This document shows positions 34,414 through 45,673 of a stretch of 64,000 bases of DNA, piece by piece. The DNA comes from UBA4427 sp046351135 (GTDB taxonomy: Bacteria > Myxococcota_A > UBA9160 > UBA4427). Below the pieces are notes generated by a model. It was not told the origin of the DNA, searched no databases, and saw only the letters and a program-made list of their open reading frames with translations. Position numbers and translations under genes: made by a program. Numbering within the stretch: the stretch's first letter is position 1; each line of letters begins with the position of its first letter. Location of the stretch: positions 248,001-312,000 of the forward strand of contig JAXLZA010000001.1 of the NCBI GenBank assembly GCA_046351135.1, written 5' to 3'.

Positions 34414-35007
34414 TTGGATCCGGATCGCCGCGCCTCGGATCACGCCCAGCAGCGCCAGATCCACGGATCCCTCGTCGAGGTGCGCGGTCTCGGGGTCCTG
34501 ATCCTCGGCCCGTCCGGCGTCGGCAAGAGCGAGTGCGTGATCGAGCTGGTCCGCCGCGGCCAGCGGCTGGTGGCGGACGACGTGGTGCGGCTGAGGACGA
34601 CGCCCGACGGCCGGGCGCTGGTGGGCTGGTCGCCCGAGCACATCCGGCATTACATCGAGGTGCGCGGGCTCGGGCTGCTGTGCGTCGCGGACCTGTTCGG
34701 GCGCGAGGCGACCCTCGACGAGTGCGAGGTGGCCTTCATCATCCGGCTCGCGGCGCCGATTCCGGGGATGAGCTTCGAGCGGATCGGGCTCGAGCGGCGG
34801 CGCGAGCGGCTGCTCGGGGTCGAGATCCCGATGGTCGAGCTGCCGGTCCATCCCGGCAGCAATCTCGCGACCCTGGTGGATCTCGCGATCCGGGACTGGC
34901 AGCTTCGGCTGCGTGGGATCAATGCGGCGCGACGGCTCGACGAGCGGCTGCGCACGCTCGGGAGCCCGGATGGGAGCGGGCCTCCAGGGGCCGGGGAGGC
35001 GGAGTGA
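34414..35007 (+). CDS. hprK: HPr kinase/phosphorylase, short form lacking the N-terminal domain
   Basis: 197 residues against about 310 for the full enzyme. Only the catalytic domain is present. It contains P-loop GPSGVGKS (32-39), RRGQRLVADDVVRL, the signature EVRGLGLLCVADLFG and the late IPMVELPVHPGSNLATLVDLA. It should phosphorylate HPr on the regulatory Ser (Ser51 of the HPr at 36280) and remove it. The short form is known in alphaproteobacteria and others. Start TTG, chosen from the RBS. Its stop overlaps rapZ. Confidence 0.9.
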   Translation: MDPDRRASDHAQQRQIHGSLVEVRGLGVLILGPSGVGKSECVIELVRRGQRLVADDVVRLRTTPDGRALVGWSPEHIRHYIEVRGLGLLCVADLFGREATLDECEVAFIIRLAAPIPGMSFERIGLERRRERLLGVEIPMVELPVHPGSNLATLVDLAIRDWQLRLRGINAARRLDERLRTLGSPDGSGPPGAGEAE

Positions 35008-35876
35008 GAGAGGGCGTACGCCAGCGGATCGTGTTCGTGAGCGGATTGTCGGGCTCGGGCCGGACGACGGCGATGGCCGCGCTCGAGGACCTGTCGTTCT
35101 ACTGTGTCGACAATCTGCCCGTCCAGCTCGTGCCCCAGTTCCTCGCCCTCTGCACGAAGGCGACCTCGCCGATCGAGAAGGTCGCGCTCGCCCTCGACGC
35201 CCGGGAGAAGAAGTTCCTCGAGCACCTGCCCGAGACCGTCGAGGACCTGCGCCGGCGCGGGTCCCAGGTCGACGTGATCTTCCTCGACTGCGCCGACGAA
35301 GTGCTCGAGCGGCGCTACCGCGAGACGCGGCGGGTCCACCCGCATTCGCCGGGGGGCTCGGTCCACGAGGGCATCGCGGTCGAGCGAAGCCTGCTCGACG
35401 GGGTGGTGCGCGTCGCCGATCTGCGGGTCGACACGACGCTGCTCAACGTCCATCAGCTGAAGGAGACGATCGTCCGCCACGTGACCGGGTCGACCCGGCC
35501 GACGGTGGTCAACGTCGTTTCGTTCGGCTTCCGCCACGGCACGCCCGCCTCGATCGAGCTGCTCTTCGACGTCCGGTTCTTGCCGAATCCCTATTTCGAC
35601 GAGATCCTGCGCCCCGGAAGCGGGCTGGAGGCGCCCGTGGCGGAGTACGTCCTCGCGAGCGAGCGCGGGACGGCCTTCCTCGAACGGCTGCGCGATTTCG
35701 TCTCGTACCTGCTCCCCTTCTACGACGAAGAGGGCAAGGCCTACGTCACGATCGGCATCGGCTGCACCGGCGGCCGACACCGCTCGGTGGCCATGGCCGA
35801 GGCGATCGCAACCTACCTGCGAACGACCGGGCGCGACGTCACCGTCACGCATCGCGACGTGGAGAAAGCATTGTGA
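35004..35876 (+). CDS. rapZ: RNase adapter / RapZ nucleotide-binding protein, altered Walker A
   Basis: 290 residues, GTG start overlapping the hprK stop. Typical blocks: IVFVSGLSGSG, ALEDLSFYCVDNLPVQLVPQF, RRGSQVDVIFLDCADEVLERRYRETRRVHP, VNVVSFGFRHGTP, DVRFLPNPYF and the C-terminal VTIGIGCTGGRHRSV. The Walker A reads GLSGSGRT, with Arg20 where nearly all homologues have Lys. So ATP/GTP binding may be changed, while the C-terminal RNA-binding part is normal. In enterics RapZ controls glmS via a small RNA; its role elsewhere is less clear. Placement between hprK and PTS genes is usual. Confidence 0.93.
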   Translation: MREGVRQRIVFVSGLSGSGRTTAMAALEDLSFYCVDNLPVQLVPQFLALCTKATSPIEKVALALDAREKKFLEHLPETVEDLRRRGSQVDVIFLDCADEVLERRYRETRRVHPHSPGGSVHEGIAVERSLLDGVVRVADLRVDTTLLNVHQLKETIVRHVTGSTRPTVVNVVSFGFRHGTPASIELLFDVRFLPNPYFDEILRPGSGLEAPVAEYVLASERGTAFLERLRDFVSYLLPFYDEEGKAYVTIGIGCTGGRHRSVAMAEAIATYLRTTGRDVTVTHRDVEKAL

Positions 35877-36283
35877 AAGTCGGCGTGCTGATCGTGACCC
35901 ATTACCGCCTGGGCGAGGAGTTCCTCCAGGCCCTTCGGCTGATCCTGCCCGACGCCCCGGTCTTCGAGGCCGTCTCGGTCGAGCCGAAGATGCCGGTCGA
36001 GGAGGTCCGCGGCGCGATTGCCGCCGGCCTGCGCCGGGCCGACGCCGGCCACGGCGTCCTGATCCTGACGGACATGTTCGGGGGGACTCCCTCGAACATG
36101 AGCCTGTCCTTCCACGACGAGCACCAGGTCGAGGTCGTGACGGGCATGAATCTCCCGATGCTGATCAAGCTCGCCACCCTGCGCGATGAGAAGCCCCTCG
36201 ACGAGCTCGCCCGCTTCATCAAGGCGTACGGACAGCGCAACATCTCGGTGGCGAGCGAGCTGGTCCCGGAAGCCCAGTCATGA
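35873..36283 (+). CDS. PTS EIIA, mannose/sorbose (EIIA-Man) family
   Basis: 136 residues, GTG start overlapping the rapZ stop. Phospho-acceptor His10 in LIVTHYRLGEEF, then GHGVLILTDMFGGTPSNMSL and EVVTGMNLPMLIKLA, both hallmarks of the EIIA-Man fold. No EIIB, EIIC or EIID partner is nearby, so it probably acts as a regulatory acceptor. Four-base overlap with the HPr gene. Confidence 0.93.
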   Translation: MKVGVLIVTHYRLGEEFLQALRLILPDAPVFEAVSVEPKMPVEEVRGAIAAGLRRADAGHGVLILTDMFGGTPSNMSLSFHDEHQVEVVTGMNLPMLIKLATLRDEKPLDELARFIKAYGQRNISVASELVPEAQS

Positions 36284-36558
36284 GTCCCCAGCGGTCGGTC
36301 GAGAAGAGCTTCGTCGTGCGGTCGGCCCTGGGGCTCCATGCCCGACCGGCCGGCCGACTGGCCTCGATCGCCGGGCGCTTCGAGAGCGAGATCAGCCTCG
36401 GCCGCGGAGACGAGTGGGTCAGCGGCTCGAGCGTGCTCTCCATCCTGTGTCTCGCGGCGACGCAGGGGACGGTGATCTCGGTCCGAGCGGTGGGATCCGA
36501 CGCGGAGCAGGCGGTGATGGAGCTCGGCGCGCTGATCGAGGCGCCCGACGAGGCCTAG
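36280..36558 (+). CDS. HPr family phosphocarrier
   Basis: 92 residues. His20 in LGLHARPAG is the Enzyme I acceptor. Ser51 in SGSSVLSILCLAA occupies the position of regulatory Ser46 of Gram-positive HPr, the target of HprK. Last of the overlapping rapZ-EIIA-HPr set. No Enzyme I gene follows (metK is next), so the phosphate source must be encoded elsewhere or be absent. Confidence 0.93.
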   Translation: MSPQRSVEKSFVVRSALGLHARPAGRLASIAGRFESEISLGRGDEWVSGSSVLSILCLAATQGTVISVRAVGSDAEQAVMELGALIEAPDEA

Positions 36559-36753
36559 GCGACCCCGGATCGCCGTCGAATCCGGGCCCGGCCGGTTTGA
36601 TCGGCTGGGGCGGCTCGCCTACCCTGCGGCCCGCTTTGGCCGGTCCGGACGCGGCGCGTCCGGCGGCCGGGACCCGGCGGCCGTCCGCGGGCAGCCCCGG
36701 CGCGGCCCGAGGAACGCCGCAGCGGCGCCCGAAGAGGGGGCGAGGAGAGCAGG
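36559..36753 (+). promoter_or_regulatory. hairpin-rich leader upstream of metK
   Basis: 195 bases. First hairpin: CCCGGAT (36564-36570) / ATCCGGG (36580-36586), six bases after the HPr stop and possibly its terminator. Second: CCGGACGC/GCGTCCGG with a three-base loop at 36645-36663. A third imperfect GGCCGGG...CCCGGC...GGCC element follows. Genes for S-adenosylmethionine synthetase are often under riboswitch control, but I could not match this to any SAM or SAH class by its conserved bases. Treat it as a structured leader of unknown kind. Confidence 0.4.
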
Positions 36754-37917
<1,164 letters not shown>

Positions 37918-37934
37918 CCAGGAAGGCCGAATCG

Positions 37935-39095
37935 ATGCGCGCCCGTCGCCCGAGCCGCCCGTGTCCGCGAGCCTTCGTCGCCGCGATCGTGTTCGCGACG
38001 TGGGTCGCGCTCGTCGGTCCGCTCGTCGCGTCGACGGCTTGGGCGGCCGGATCGCCCTCGGTCCGGGTGCTGCTCGCCGAGTCGAAGGAGCCCGTGGCGA
38101 TCGGTGACGGCGCCCGCGGTCAACGCGTGACGCTGGCCCGGGAGGGGAGCGGCCTCGTGGTGGATGGCGCGCCCGTCGGTGCGCGCTGGTCGCCCCGCGG
38201 AGACGGCCCCTGGCAGGTGGCGGGGCGTCGCTATCGCGGGCGGCTCGAGCTGCTGGCCGCAGGCCCGCAGATCCTCGTCGTCAACCACGTCGAGCTCGAG
38301 GACTACGTCGCCGCGACGGTCGGGGGCGAGATGCCCGCGAGCTGGCCCGAGCAGGCGCTCCGTGCCCAGGCCGTGGCGACCCGGACCTACGCGCTGCATC
38401 AGCGCGACCTCCGCCGCGCCGAGCCCTGGGACGTGCGGGCGACCGAACAGAGCCAGGTCTACCACGGCCTCGAGTCGGAGTCGGCGCCGACACGCCGGGC
38501 CGCCGACGCGACCCGCGGCGAGATCCTGACCCACTCCGGCCGCCCGATCCTCGCCGCCTTCCACTCCACGTCCGGCGGCCGGACTGCCAGCGCCTCGGAG
38601 GTCTGGGGCAAGCCGGTGCCCTATCTCGACAGCGTCGAGGTCGAGCACGAGGAGGACGCCCCCTTCACCTACTGGCGCACCGTGATCGCCCCCGAGACCC
38701 TCGACGGCCTGCTGGCGGCGATGGGCGCGGATCTCGGCCCGCTCCACGCGCTCGAGGTCGACGGCCGCACCGAGAGCGGGCGCGTCGAGCGCCTGATCGC
38801 CAGCGGCCGCTCACGGCGGATCTACATCCGCGGGGACCATCTCCGGACCCTCGTCGAGAGCCTCGGCCTCCGCAGCCGGCTCTTCGACATTCGCGATACG
38901 CCGGAGGGATTTGCCTTCGTCGGGTCGGGCTACGGCCACGGCGTCGGCATGAGTCAGTGGGGCGCGCGCGAGCTGGCGCGGCGCGGGGCTCCGTATCAGC
39001 GTATCCTCGCGCGCTTCTATCCGGGGGCGCGCCTCGAGACGTGGCGCGGAGAGCGGGTCGCGTCGCGCAGCGGTGCTTCGAAGCAGGGGAGATAG
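37935..39095 (+). CDS. SpoIID/LytB-domain protein
   Basis: 386 residues. Signal peptide (about 1-38, hydrophobic AIVFATWVALVGPLVASTAWA). SpoIID domain about 115-370: LEDYVAATVGGEMPASWPEQALRAQAVATRTYAL with the catalytic-type Glu of GGEM, ATEQSQVYHG, AFHSTSGGRTASASEVWG, and the end GSGYGHGVGMSQWGARELA. SpoIID is a lytic transglycosylase on denuded peptidoglycan; diderm relatives act in envelope or septum remodelling. RBS AGGAAGG. Seventeen bases after metK and three before yajC, so probably co-transcribed with the Sec genes. Confidence 0.9.
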   Translation: MRARRPSRPCPRAFVAAIVFATWVALVGPLVASTAWAAGSPSVRVLLAESKEPVAIGDGARGQRVTLAREGSGLVVDGAPVGARWSPRGDGPWQVAGRRYRGRLELLAAGPQILVVNHVELEDYVAATVGGEMPASWPEQALRAQAVATRTYALHQRDLRRAEPWDVRATEQSQVYHGLESESAPTRRAADATRGEILTHSGRPILAAFHSTSGGRTASASEVWGKPVPYLDSVEVEHEEDAPFTYWRTVIAPETLDGLLAAMGADLGPLHALEVDGRTESGRVERLIASGRSRRIYIRGDHLRTLVESLGLRSRLFDIRDTPEGFAFVGSGYGHGVGMSQWGARELARRGAPYQRILARFYPGARLETWRGERVASRSGASKQGR

Positions 39096-39098
39096 TCG

Positions 39099-39445
39099 AT
39101 GGATTCGGGTGGGGTCGCACTGGCCCAGGCAGCGCCGGGCGGTGCCGATTTTTCGTTCCTGCTCATGATGGGCTCGATCTTCCTGATCTTCTATTTCCTG
39201 GTCATCCGACCGCAACAGAAGCAGCAGAAGGAGCGCGAGGCGTTCCTGAAGACGGCGGCGCTCGGGGACGACGTGGTGACCACGGGCGGGATCCACGGGA
39301 AGGTCTCGGCCGTCGACGGTGAGGTCCTCGAGGTCGAGGTCGCCCGCATCCGGGGCGAGAAGGTGAAGCTGCGGGTCAGTCGCAATCGGATCGATCAGCT
39401 GACCAAGGCGACGGCCGGTGGCGATGGCAGCAAGGGAGACGAGGC

Positions 39446-39449
<4 letters not shown>
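39099..39449 (+). CDS. yajC: preprotein translocase auxiliary subunit YajC
   Basis: 116 residues. One membrane segment (about 18-38) ends in the signature YFLVIRPQQKQQKERE, then the cytoplasmic VTTGGIHGKVSAVDGE. Accessory of the SecDF complex. Its stop overlaps the secD start, matching the conserved yajC-secD-secF order. Confidence 0.95.
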
Positions 39450-41032
<1,583 letters not shown>

Positions 41033-41092
41033 CCCCCGATCTCGCCGTCGTCCCGCGCAGCCTGCGCGCGCGACGGACAGGAGTCCTGCAGC

Positions 41093-42106
41093 ATGCCGAT
41101 GGAGCTCATCCCCCATGACCTCGACTTCGACTATCTGAGCAAGCGGAGGCTCTGCATCGGGGGCTCGCTGCTGATGATCCTGCTCGGAATCGTCGCGACG
41201 ATCGCTCGCGGCGGACCGCCGGTCGGCATCGACTTCGCGGGTGGGACCGAGGTCCAGCTCCGCTTCGAGGAGGGCGTCGCGGCGGACGAGTCGCGCCTGC
41301 GCGAGGTCGTGCGCGGGGCGGGCTTCGAGGACGCGACGGTCGTGCGCTTCGGCGAGGCCGACGCCAGCGAGTTCCTGATCAAGTTCAAGGGCGAGCCGAC
41401 GAGCGGCCTCAGCGCCGAGGAGCAGGACGGCCTTGCCGCCAACGCCCGCGTCGCCCGCCTCGAGGGGACGATCCGCGAGCAGATCGGCGGCTTCACCGAG
41501 CAGCGCGTCGAGTACGTCGGGCCGAAGGTCGGCGAGGATCTGCGCCGGGACGGGATGAACGCGCTCCTGATGTCGGCGGTAGCGATCCTGATCTACGTCG
41601 CGTTCCGGTTCAGCTCGCGCTATGCGCCGGGGGCCGTCATCGCGCTGGTCCACGACGTGCTCGTCACGTCGGCGCTCCTCGTGATGGCGAACGGGTTCGT
41701 TCGGATCGAGTTCGACCTGCAGATCCTGGCCGCCCTGCTCGCGATCGTGGGCTACAGCCTGAACGACACCATCATCATCTACGACCGCATCCGCGAGAAC
41801 CTCGAGCTGCATCCCACGGCCGAGCTCGAGTCGGTGCTCAACCTGAGCGTCAACCAGACGATGTCGCGCACGGTCCTGACCTCGGGGACGACGATGGTCG
41901 CCGTGATCGCGCTGCTCGCCTTCGGCGGAGAGGTCATCTTCCCGTTCTCCTTCACGATGGCGATCGGCATCGTCGTCGGGACGTACTCGTCGATCTTCAT
42001 CGCCGCGCCGATGCTGCTCTTCCTCGAGCGGCGCTACGGCAACTCGAAGACGCCGCGCACCGGGGTCGCCGTCGGGGCAGGCAAGGCCGGTCGCGCCCGC
42101 GCCTAG
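41093..42106 (+). CDS. secF: protein export membrane protein SecF
   Basis: 337 residues. Motifs: GIDFAGGTEVQLRF near 43, VGPKVGEDLRRDG, then membrane helices with YSLNDTIIIYDRIREN and MSRTVLTSGTTMVAV, the SecF hallmarks. Ends in a short basic tail. RBS CAGGAG. Partner of SecD; last gene before a strong terminator. Confidence 0.97.
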   Translation: MPMELIPHDLDFDYLSKRRLCIGGSLLMILLGIVATIARGGPPVGIDFAGGTEVQLRFEEGVAADESRLREVVRGAGFEDATVVRFGEADASEFLIKFKGEPTSGLSAEEQDGLAANARVARLEGTIREQIGGFTEQRVEYVGPKVGEDLRRDGMNALLMSAVAILIYVAFRFSSRYAPGAVIALVHDVLVTSALLVMANGFVRIEFDLQILAALLAIVGYSLNDTIIIYDRIRENLELHPTAELESVLNLSVNQTMSRTVLTSGTTMVAVIALLAFGGEVIFPFSFTMAIGIVVGTYSSIFIAAPMLLFLERRYGNSKTPRTGVAVGAGKAGRARA

Positions 42107-42132
42107 CCGGCGAGCGAGCCTCGGATACAAGA

Positions 42133-42163
42133 AGGCCCGGTCGTGTCGAGCACGACCGGGCCT
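42133..42163. terminator. bidirectional terminator between secF and the bactofilin gene
   Basis: Perfect 13-bp stem, AGGCCCGGTCGTG (42133-42145) and CACGACCGGGCCT (42151-42163), with a five-base loop. It is followed by CTTCGTT on the plus strand and TCTTGTAT on the minus strand. Position and symmetry suit termination of both converging genes. Confidence 0.85.
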
Positions 42164-42251
42164 CTTCGTTCGGGACCTCGCCGGGGCCGGTAGCGGCCGC
42201 GGCGGAGGCGGCTTTCTGGGCGGCGCGCGTCTCCCGCGACCCGCGCGACCG

Positions 42252-42953
42252 CTAGAGGCGGGCGGCGGGCGCGGCGGGCGCCGGAGCCGTCGGGGCGGCG
42301 GCGCTCACGGCGGGCTTGCGGGCCTCGTCGCGGGGCGCCTGGGCGGCCTGGGCCGCCGGCGCGCTCGCCGACATGTCGATCCCACCGTTCAGCACGGCGC
42401 CTTCCTGGACGTTCAGCCGCGGCGCCTTGACGTCGCCCTCGACGATGCCCGTCGCCTGGATCTCGATCCGCTCGGTCGCCGTCAGGTTGCCCTTGACCCG
42501 CCCGATCACGATGATCGACTTGGCCACGACCTGGGCCGTCAGCCGGCCGTTCGCACCGATCGTCAGCGTGTTGTTCGTCAGCCGGACGTTGCCCTCGACC
42601 TGGCCCTCGATCTCGAGGTCCTCGTCGCCGGTCAGCTCGCCCTTGAAAACGATCGATTTGCCAATCGCGGCCATGATCTGATTCCCCCCCTGTGCGCCGG
42701 CGCTGCGGCCGGTCGTCGAATCGGTCTCTCTCGCTCGCGGATCCCCGCCGGCCTGGGCCGTCGGGACCGTCGACCAGGACTGCGCCGGCTTGCCCGCCGG
42801 ATTCGCCGAGCCCGCCTGCGTGGCTCCCGCCGTTCCGGCGGAGGGCGTCGCTGCGCTCTCGCGTGCGGCCTCGGACGAGCCCTGTCCGTCGCGACCGTCT
42901 CCTCGACTGTCTCCGCGGCCATCCCCACGGCCCCGACTGCTGAAGAATCCCAC
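42252..42953 (-). CDS. bactofilin family cytoskeletal protein
   Basis: 233 residues, GTG start. A disordered, Gly/Arg/Asp-rich N-terminal tail (1-92) leads to the bactofilin beta-helix (about 93-195), with repeated short strands: GKSIVFKGELTGDEDLEIEGQVEGNV, LTIGANGRLTAQVVAKSIIVIGRVKGNL, IVEGDVKAPRLNVQEGAVLNGGI. A Pro/Ala-rich tail follows. Bactofilins self-assemble into filaments that position proteins for shape, motility or division and are common in Myxococcota. No M23 peptidase partner gene is adjacent. Divergent from the TolC-family gene. Confidence 0.92.
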   Translation of the reverse strand: MGFFSSRGRGDGRGDSRGDGRDGQGSSEAARESAATPSAGTAGATQAGSANPAGKPAQSWSTVPTAQAGGDPRARETDSTTGRSAGAQGGNQIMAAIGKSIVFKGELTGDEDLEIEGQVEGNVRLTNNTLTIGANGRLTAQVVAKSIIVIGRVKGNLTATERIEIQATGIVEGDVKAPRLNVQEGAVLNGGIDMSASAPAAQAAQAPRDEARKPAVSAAAPTAPAPAAPAARL

Positions 42954-43080
42954 GACGGTCGTCCTCCCACACGCTCGAAAACCCGGGTCTTCCGGGACGA
43001 AGTCCGGGCAGGTTATCGCATCGGCGGGCGCCGCAAGCTGTGATCTGCGTCGCCCTCGGGTTGCGATGGAATCCGGCGCC

Positions 43081-43093
43081 CCCCATCATGGGG
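43081..43093. promoter_or_regulatory. palindrome upstream of the TolC-family gene
   Basis: CCCCAT and ATGGGG flank a single C, 37 bases before the TolC-family start in the divergent region with the bactofilin. It could be an operator. A nearby ATG in this palindrome is not used as a start because it lacks an RBS. Confidence 0.3.
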
Positions 43094-43129
43094 CCGCGCC
43101 TGGATTGGGACCGCGGCCGGAGGATCTTC

Positions 43130-44854
43130 ATGACGCGTTGGTTGAGGCTGGGGCTGGCGGGGCTGGCCCTGATGGGGGCCCCGTTTTCGGAGGCGGCCGC
43201 GCAGGCCGGCGGCGGCGCGTCGTCGGAGGATCCGATCGCCTCGCCGGGAATCGGCTCGGCCTCGCCCGGTGCCGCCGAGGATGCCCTCGTCGTCCAGGCG
43301 ATGAAGCCGGTGATCCAGGACGATCTCGCGCCCGGGGCGGTGATCGTGGGCGAGGGGCAGCCCCTCGCGATCGACGACGCGGTCGCCATGGCGATCCGGA
43401 ACGGGCTCAACGTCGAGGTCCAGCGCTATGGACCGCTGATCGCAGAGGCGGCCGCGAACGCGGCCTGGGGCGTCTACGATCCGACCGTCAACGGGTCGTT
43501 CCAGTACGACGTGGCCAAGTCCCTGAACGTCAGCCCGTTCAGCGCGGTCCGCAACAACCGGGATCGGACGAACGGCGGTGACGTCGGGGTCACGCAGTTC
43601 TTCCCGTATCTGGGCGCCTCGCTCGATGCCCGCTTCAGCAGCAACTCGTTCATGACGCGGAACTCGGCCGCCGTGTACGAGCAGCAGTACACCACCAACT
43701 TCTTCCTGACGGCGACGGTGCCCCTGCTGCGCAACGCGGTCTGGAACCAGAACTGGACGAACGTGCGGATCGCCGGGGCCCAGGACGAGGCCGCCGAGCA
43801 GCAGTTCCGCCAGGCGCTGATGGACACCGTCCAGGCGACCGTGAACAACTACTGGGGCCTGGTCGCCGCCCGGGATCGCGTCCGCGTCGCGCAGAAGAGC
43901 CTCGAGACGGCGCGCGCACTGCTCGAGCAGACGCGCACCCAGTACGAGGTGGGCGTGGTGTCCCAGGTCGAGGTCGTCGAGGCCGAGGCGGGCGTCGCGA
44001 ACCGCGAGTTCGAGCTGCTCCAGAGCGCGAACAGCTTCCGCAATACCCAGGACGTGCTGATCGACGCGATCCTGGGGACCCAGCTGAAGCCGCTCACCGA
44101 CCTGCAGCTCGTCCCGACCTCGAACCTCGCCGAGGCGAAGGTCGCGCGGGTCGACGTCGAGGGGGACGTGGCCCAGGCCTTCGAGAAGCGGCCGGAGCTG
44201 AAGCTCGCGCAGAACCAGATCGAGCAGAGCGAGATCAACCTGAAGTTCGCGAAGAGCCAGCGGTTGCCGCAGCTCGACCTCGTCGGCCGCTACGGCTACG
44301 TCGGGATCTCGGGTCGGCCGAACAGCAACTTCCAGATCGGAACGCTCGTGCTTCCGCCCGGCGCCATCCAGCGGCGGGACTACAGCGACGGGATGCAGAG
44401 CTGGTTCCAGGGCAACGGCTACGACAACTACCGCGTCCAGGGCATCGTCTCGGTCCCGATTCCGAACACGCGGGGCCGGGAGCAGGTCAACCGCAGCCAG
44501 TTCGACCTGAAGCGCAGCCAGTCCAGCCGGATCCGGCTCGAGCAGCAGATCATCCTGGAGATCCGCGCGGCGACGCGAACGCTGCTGGCGGCGGCCCAGG
44601 GCATCGAGGCGGCGGAGCGCCGCCGGCTCGCCGCCGAGGAGCAGCTGCGCGCCGAGCGCATCCGGCTCGAGCACGGCGAGTCGACGCCCTTCGAGGTCCT
44701 GCAGCGCGAGGAGGATCTCGTCGACGCCGAGAGCCAGAAGATCAACGCGCTGCAGACCCTCCATGCCGCGGAGACGGCGCTGGAGCGGGCGCGCGGCTCG
44801 ATCCTCGAGGCCCATGCGATCGAGGTCGACGCGGTTCGCAAGCCGGTGAACTAG
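43130..44854 (+). CDS. TolC-family outer-membrane efflux protein
   Basis: 574 residues. The start at ATG 43130 was chosen for GGAGG seven bases upstream and because it begins a good signal peptide (MTRWLRLGLAGLALMG...AAAQA); an in-frame ATG at 43040 would bury it. Two outer-membrane efflux repeats follow: about 85-300 (LDEA-like AIDDAVAMAIRNGLNVEVQRYGP; TVPLLRNAVWNQNW; TQYEVGVVSQVEVVEAEAGVANRE) and about 330-560 (RPELKLAQNQIEQSEINLKFAKSQRLPQLDLVG; HGESTPFEVLQREEDLV). Forms a trimeric channel for efflux or type I secretion. No adjacent pump genes. Two bases before ispD. Confidence 0.92.
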   Translation: MTRWLRLGLAGLALMGAPFSEAAAQAGGGASSEDPIASPGIGSASPGAAEDALVVQAMKPVIQDDLAPGAVIVGEGQPLAIDDAVAMAIRNGLNVEVQRYGPLIAEAAANAAWGVYDPTVNGSFQYDVAKSLNVSPFSAVRNNRDRTNGGDVGVTQFFPYLGASLDARFSSNSFMTRNSAAVYEQQYTTNFFLTATVPLLRNAVWNQNWTNVRIAGAQDEAAEQQFRQALMDTVQATVNNYWGLVAARDRVRVAQKSLETARALLEQTRTQYEVGVVSQVEVVEAEAGVANREFELLQSANSFRNTQDVLIDAILGTQLKPLTDLQLVPTSNLAEAKVARVDVEGDVAQAFEKRPELKLAQNQIEQSEINLKFAKSQRLPQLDLVGRYGYVGISGRPNSNFQIGTLVLPPGAIQRRDYSDGMQSWFQGNGYDNYRVQGIVSVPIPNTRGREQVNRSQFDLKRSQSSRIRLEQQIILEIRAATRTLLAAAQGIEAAERRRLAAEEQLRAERIRLEHGESTPFEVLQREEDLVDAESQKINALQTLHAAETALERARGSILEAHAIEVDAVRKPVN

Positions 44855-44856
44855 CG

Positions 44857-45552
44857 ATGCGCGAGCGTCCCGCGGTCGCGGCGCTCGTGCTGGCGGCCGG
44901 CCGCGGCGAGCGGCTCGGGCGGGGCGTCCCGAAGGCATTCGTCGCCCTCGCCGGGCGCACGCTGGTCGAGCGCTCGATCCGGGCGCTGGCGGCGTCGAAG
45001 CGCCTCGCGCGGATCGTGCCGGTCGTGGCGGAGCGGGATCGGGCGGCGTTCGAGACGATCGCCGCCGGGCTCGCCGACGTCCCGTGCCTCGCGTCTGCGG
45101 TTGCCGGGGGCGCCGAACGCCAGGACTCGATGCGGGCCGGGCTCGCGAGCCTGCCGCCGGAGATCGGCTGGGTCGCGGTCCACGACGCCGCCCGCTGCCT
45201 CGTGGATCCGCACGACGTCGAGCGCGTGATCGAGGCGGCGCAGGCGACGGGCGCGGCGATCCTGGGCGTGCCGGTCCACGATACGCTCAAGCGGGTCGAG
45301 GCCGGGCGGATCGTCGAGACCCCGGACCGGCGGGCCTACTGGGCGGCGCAGACGCCCCAGGTCTTCCGACGGGACTGGCTCGAGGCCGCGACGGCGGCGG
45401 CGGTGGCGGCCGAGCGGCAGGCGACGGACGATGCGGCGCTGGTCGAGGCGCTGGGGCATTCGGTCTCGATCATCGAGGCGCGCTCGCCGAATCCGAAGAT
45501 CACCCGCCCCGAGGATCTGGTGACGGCGCGGGCACTGCTCGAGGCGCGATGA
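44857..45552 (+). CDS. ispD: 2-C-methyl-D-erythritol 4-phosphate cytidylyltransferase
   Basis: 231 residues. The CTP-binding LVLAAGRGERLGRGVPKAF (10-28), GGAERQDSMRAGL, VHDAARCLVDP with the metal Asp, and TPQVFRRDWL near 168 are the IspD set. Converts MEP and CTP to CDP-ME in the non-mevalonate isoprenoid pathway. It is followed by ispF after about 120 GC-rich bases. This pairing is common. Confidence 0.95.
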   Translation: MRERPAVAALVLAAGRGERLGRGVPKAFVALAGRTLVERSIRALAASKRLARIVPVVAERDRAAFETIAAGLADVPCLASAVAGGAERQDSMRAGLASLPPEIGWVAVHDAARCLVDPHDVERVIEAAQATGAAILGVPVHDTLKRVEAGRIVETPDRRAYWAAQTPQVFRRDWLEAATAAAVAAERQATDDAALVEALGHSVSIIEARSPNPKITRPEDLVTARALLEAR

Positions 45553-45673
45553 GCGGGGCTGCGAGCGGGTCGGCCGGGGGGCGGGGCCGCGGGGCGGAGC
45601 GAGCGATTGGCCGGGGGCGGCGGCGTCCCGGGAGACGGGGGCACGGGCGCGGATGACGCAGGCAGGGAGCCTC

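Noticed and set aside
36559..36753. A specific SAM or SAH riboswitch class
   Set aside because: GAGGAACGCCGC superficially recalls the SAH riboswitch core, but the partner conserved segment was not found, so no class is assigned.
41684..41699. A second KstR-like half match (GAACGGGTTC)
   Set aside because: It lies inside secF codons, lacks the flanking T and A of the operator pattern, and is nowhere near a promoter.
43040..43129. A longer TolC-family protein starting at 43040
   Set aside because: It would place 30 polar residues before the signal peptide; the ATG at 43130 has a proper RBS.
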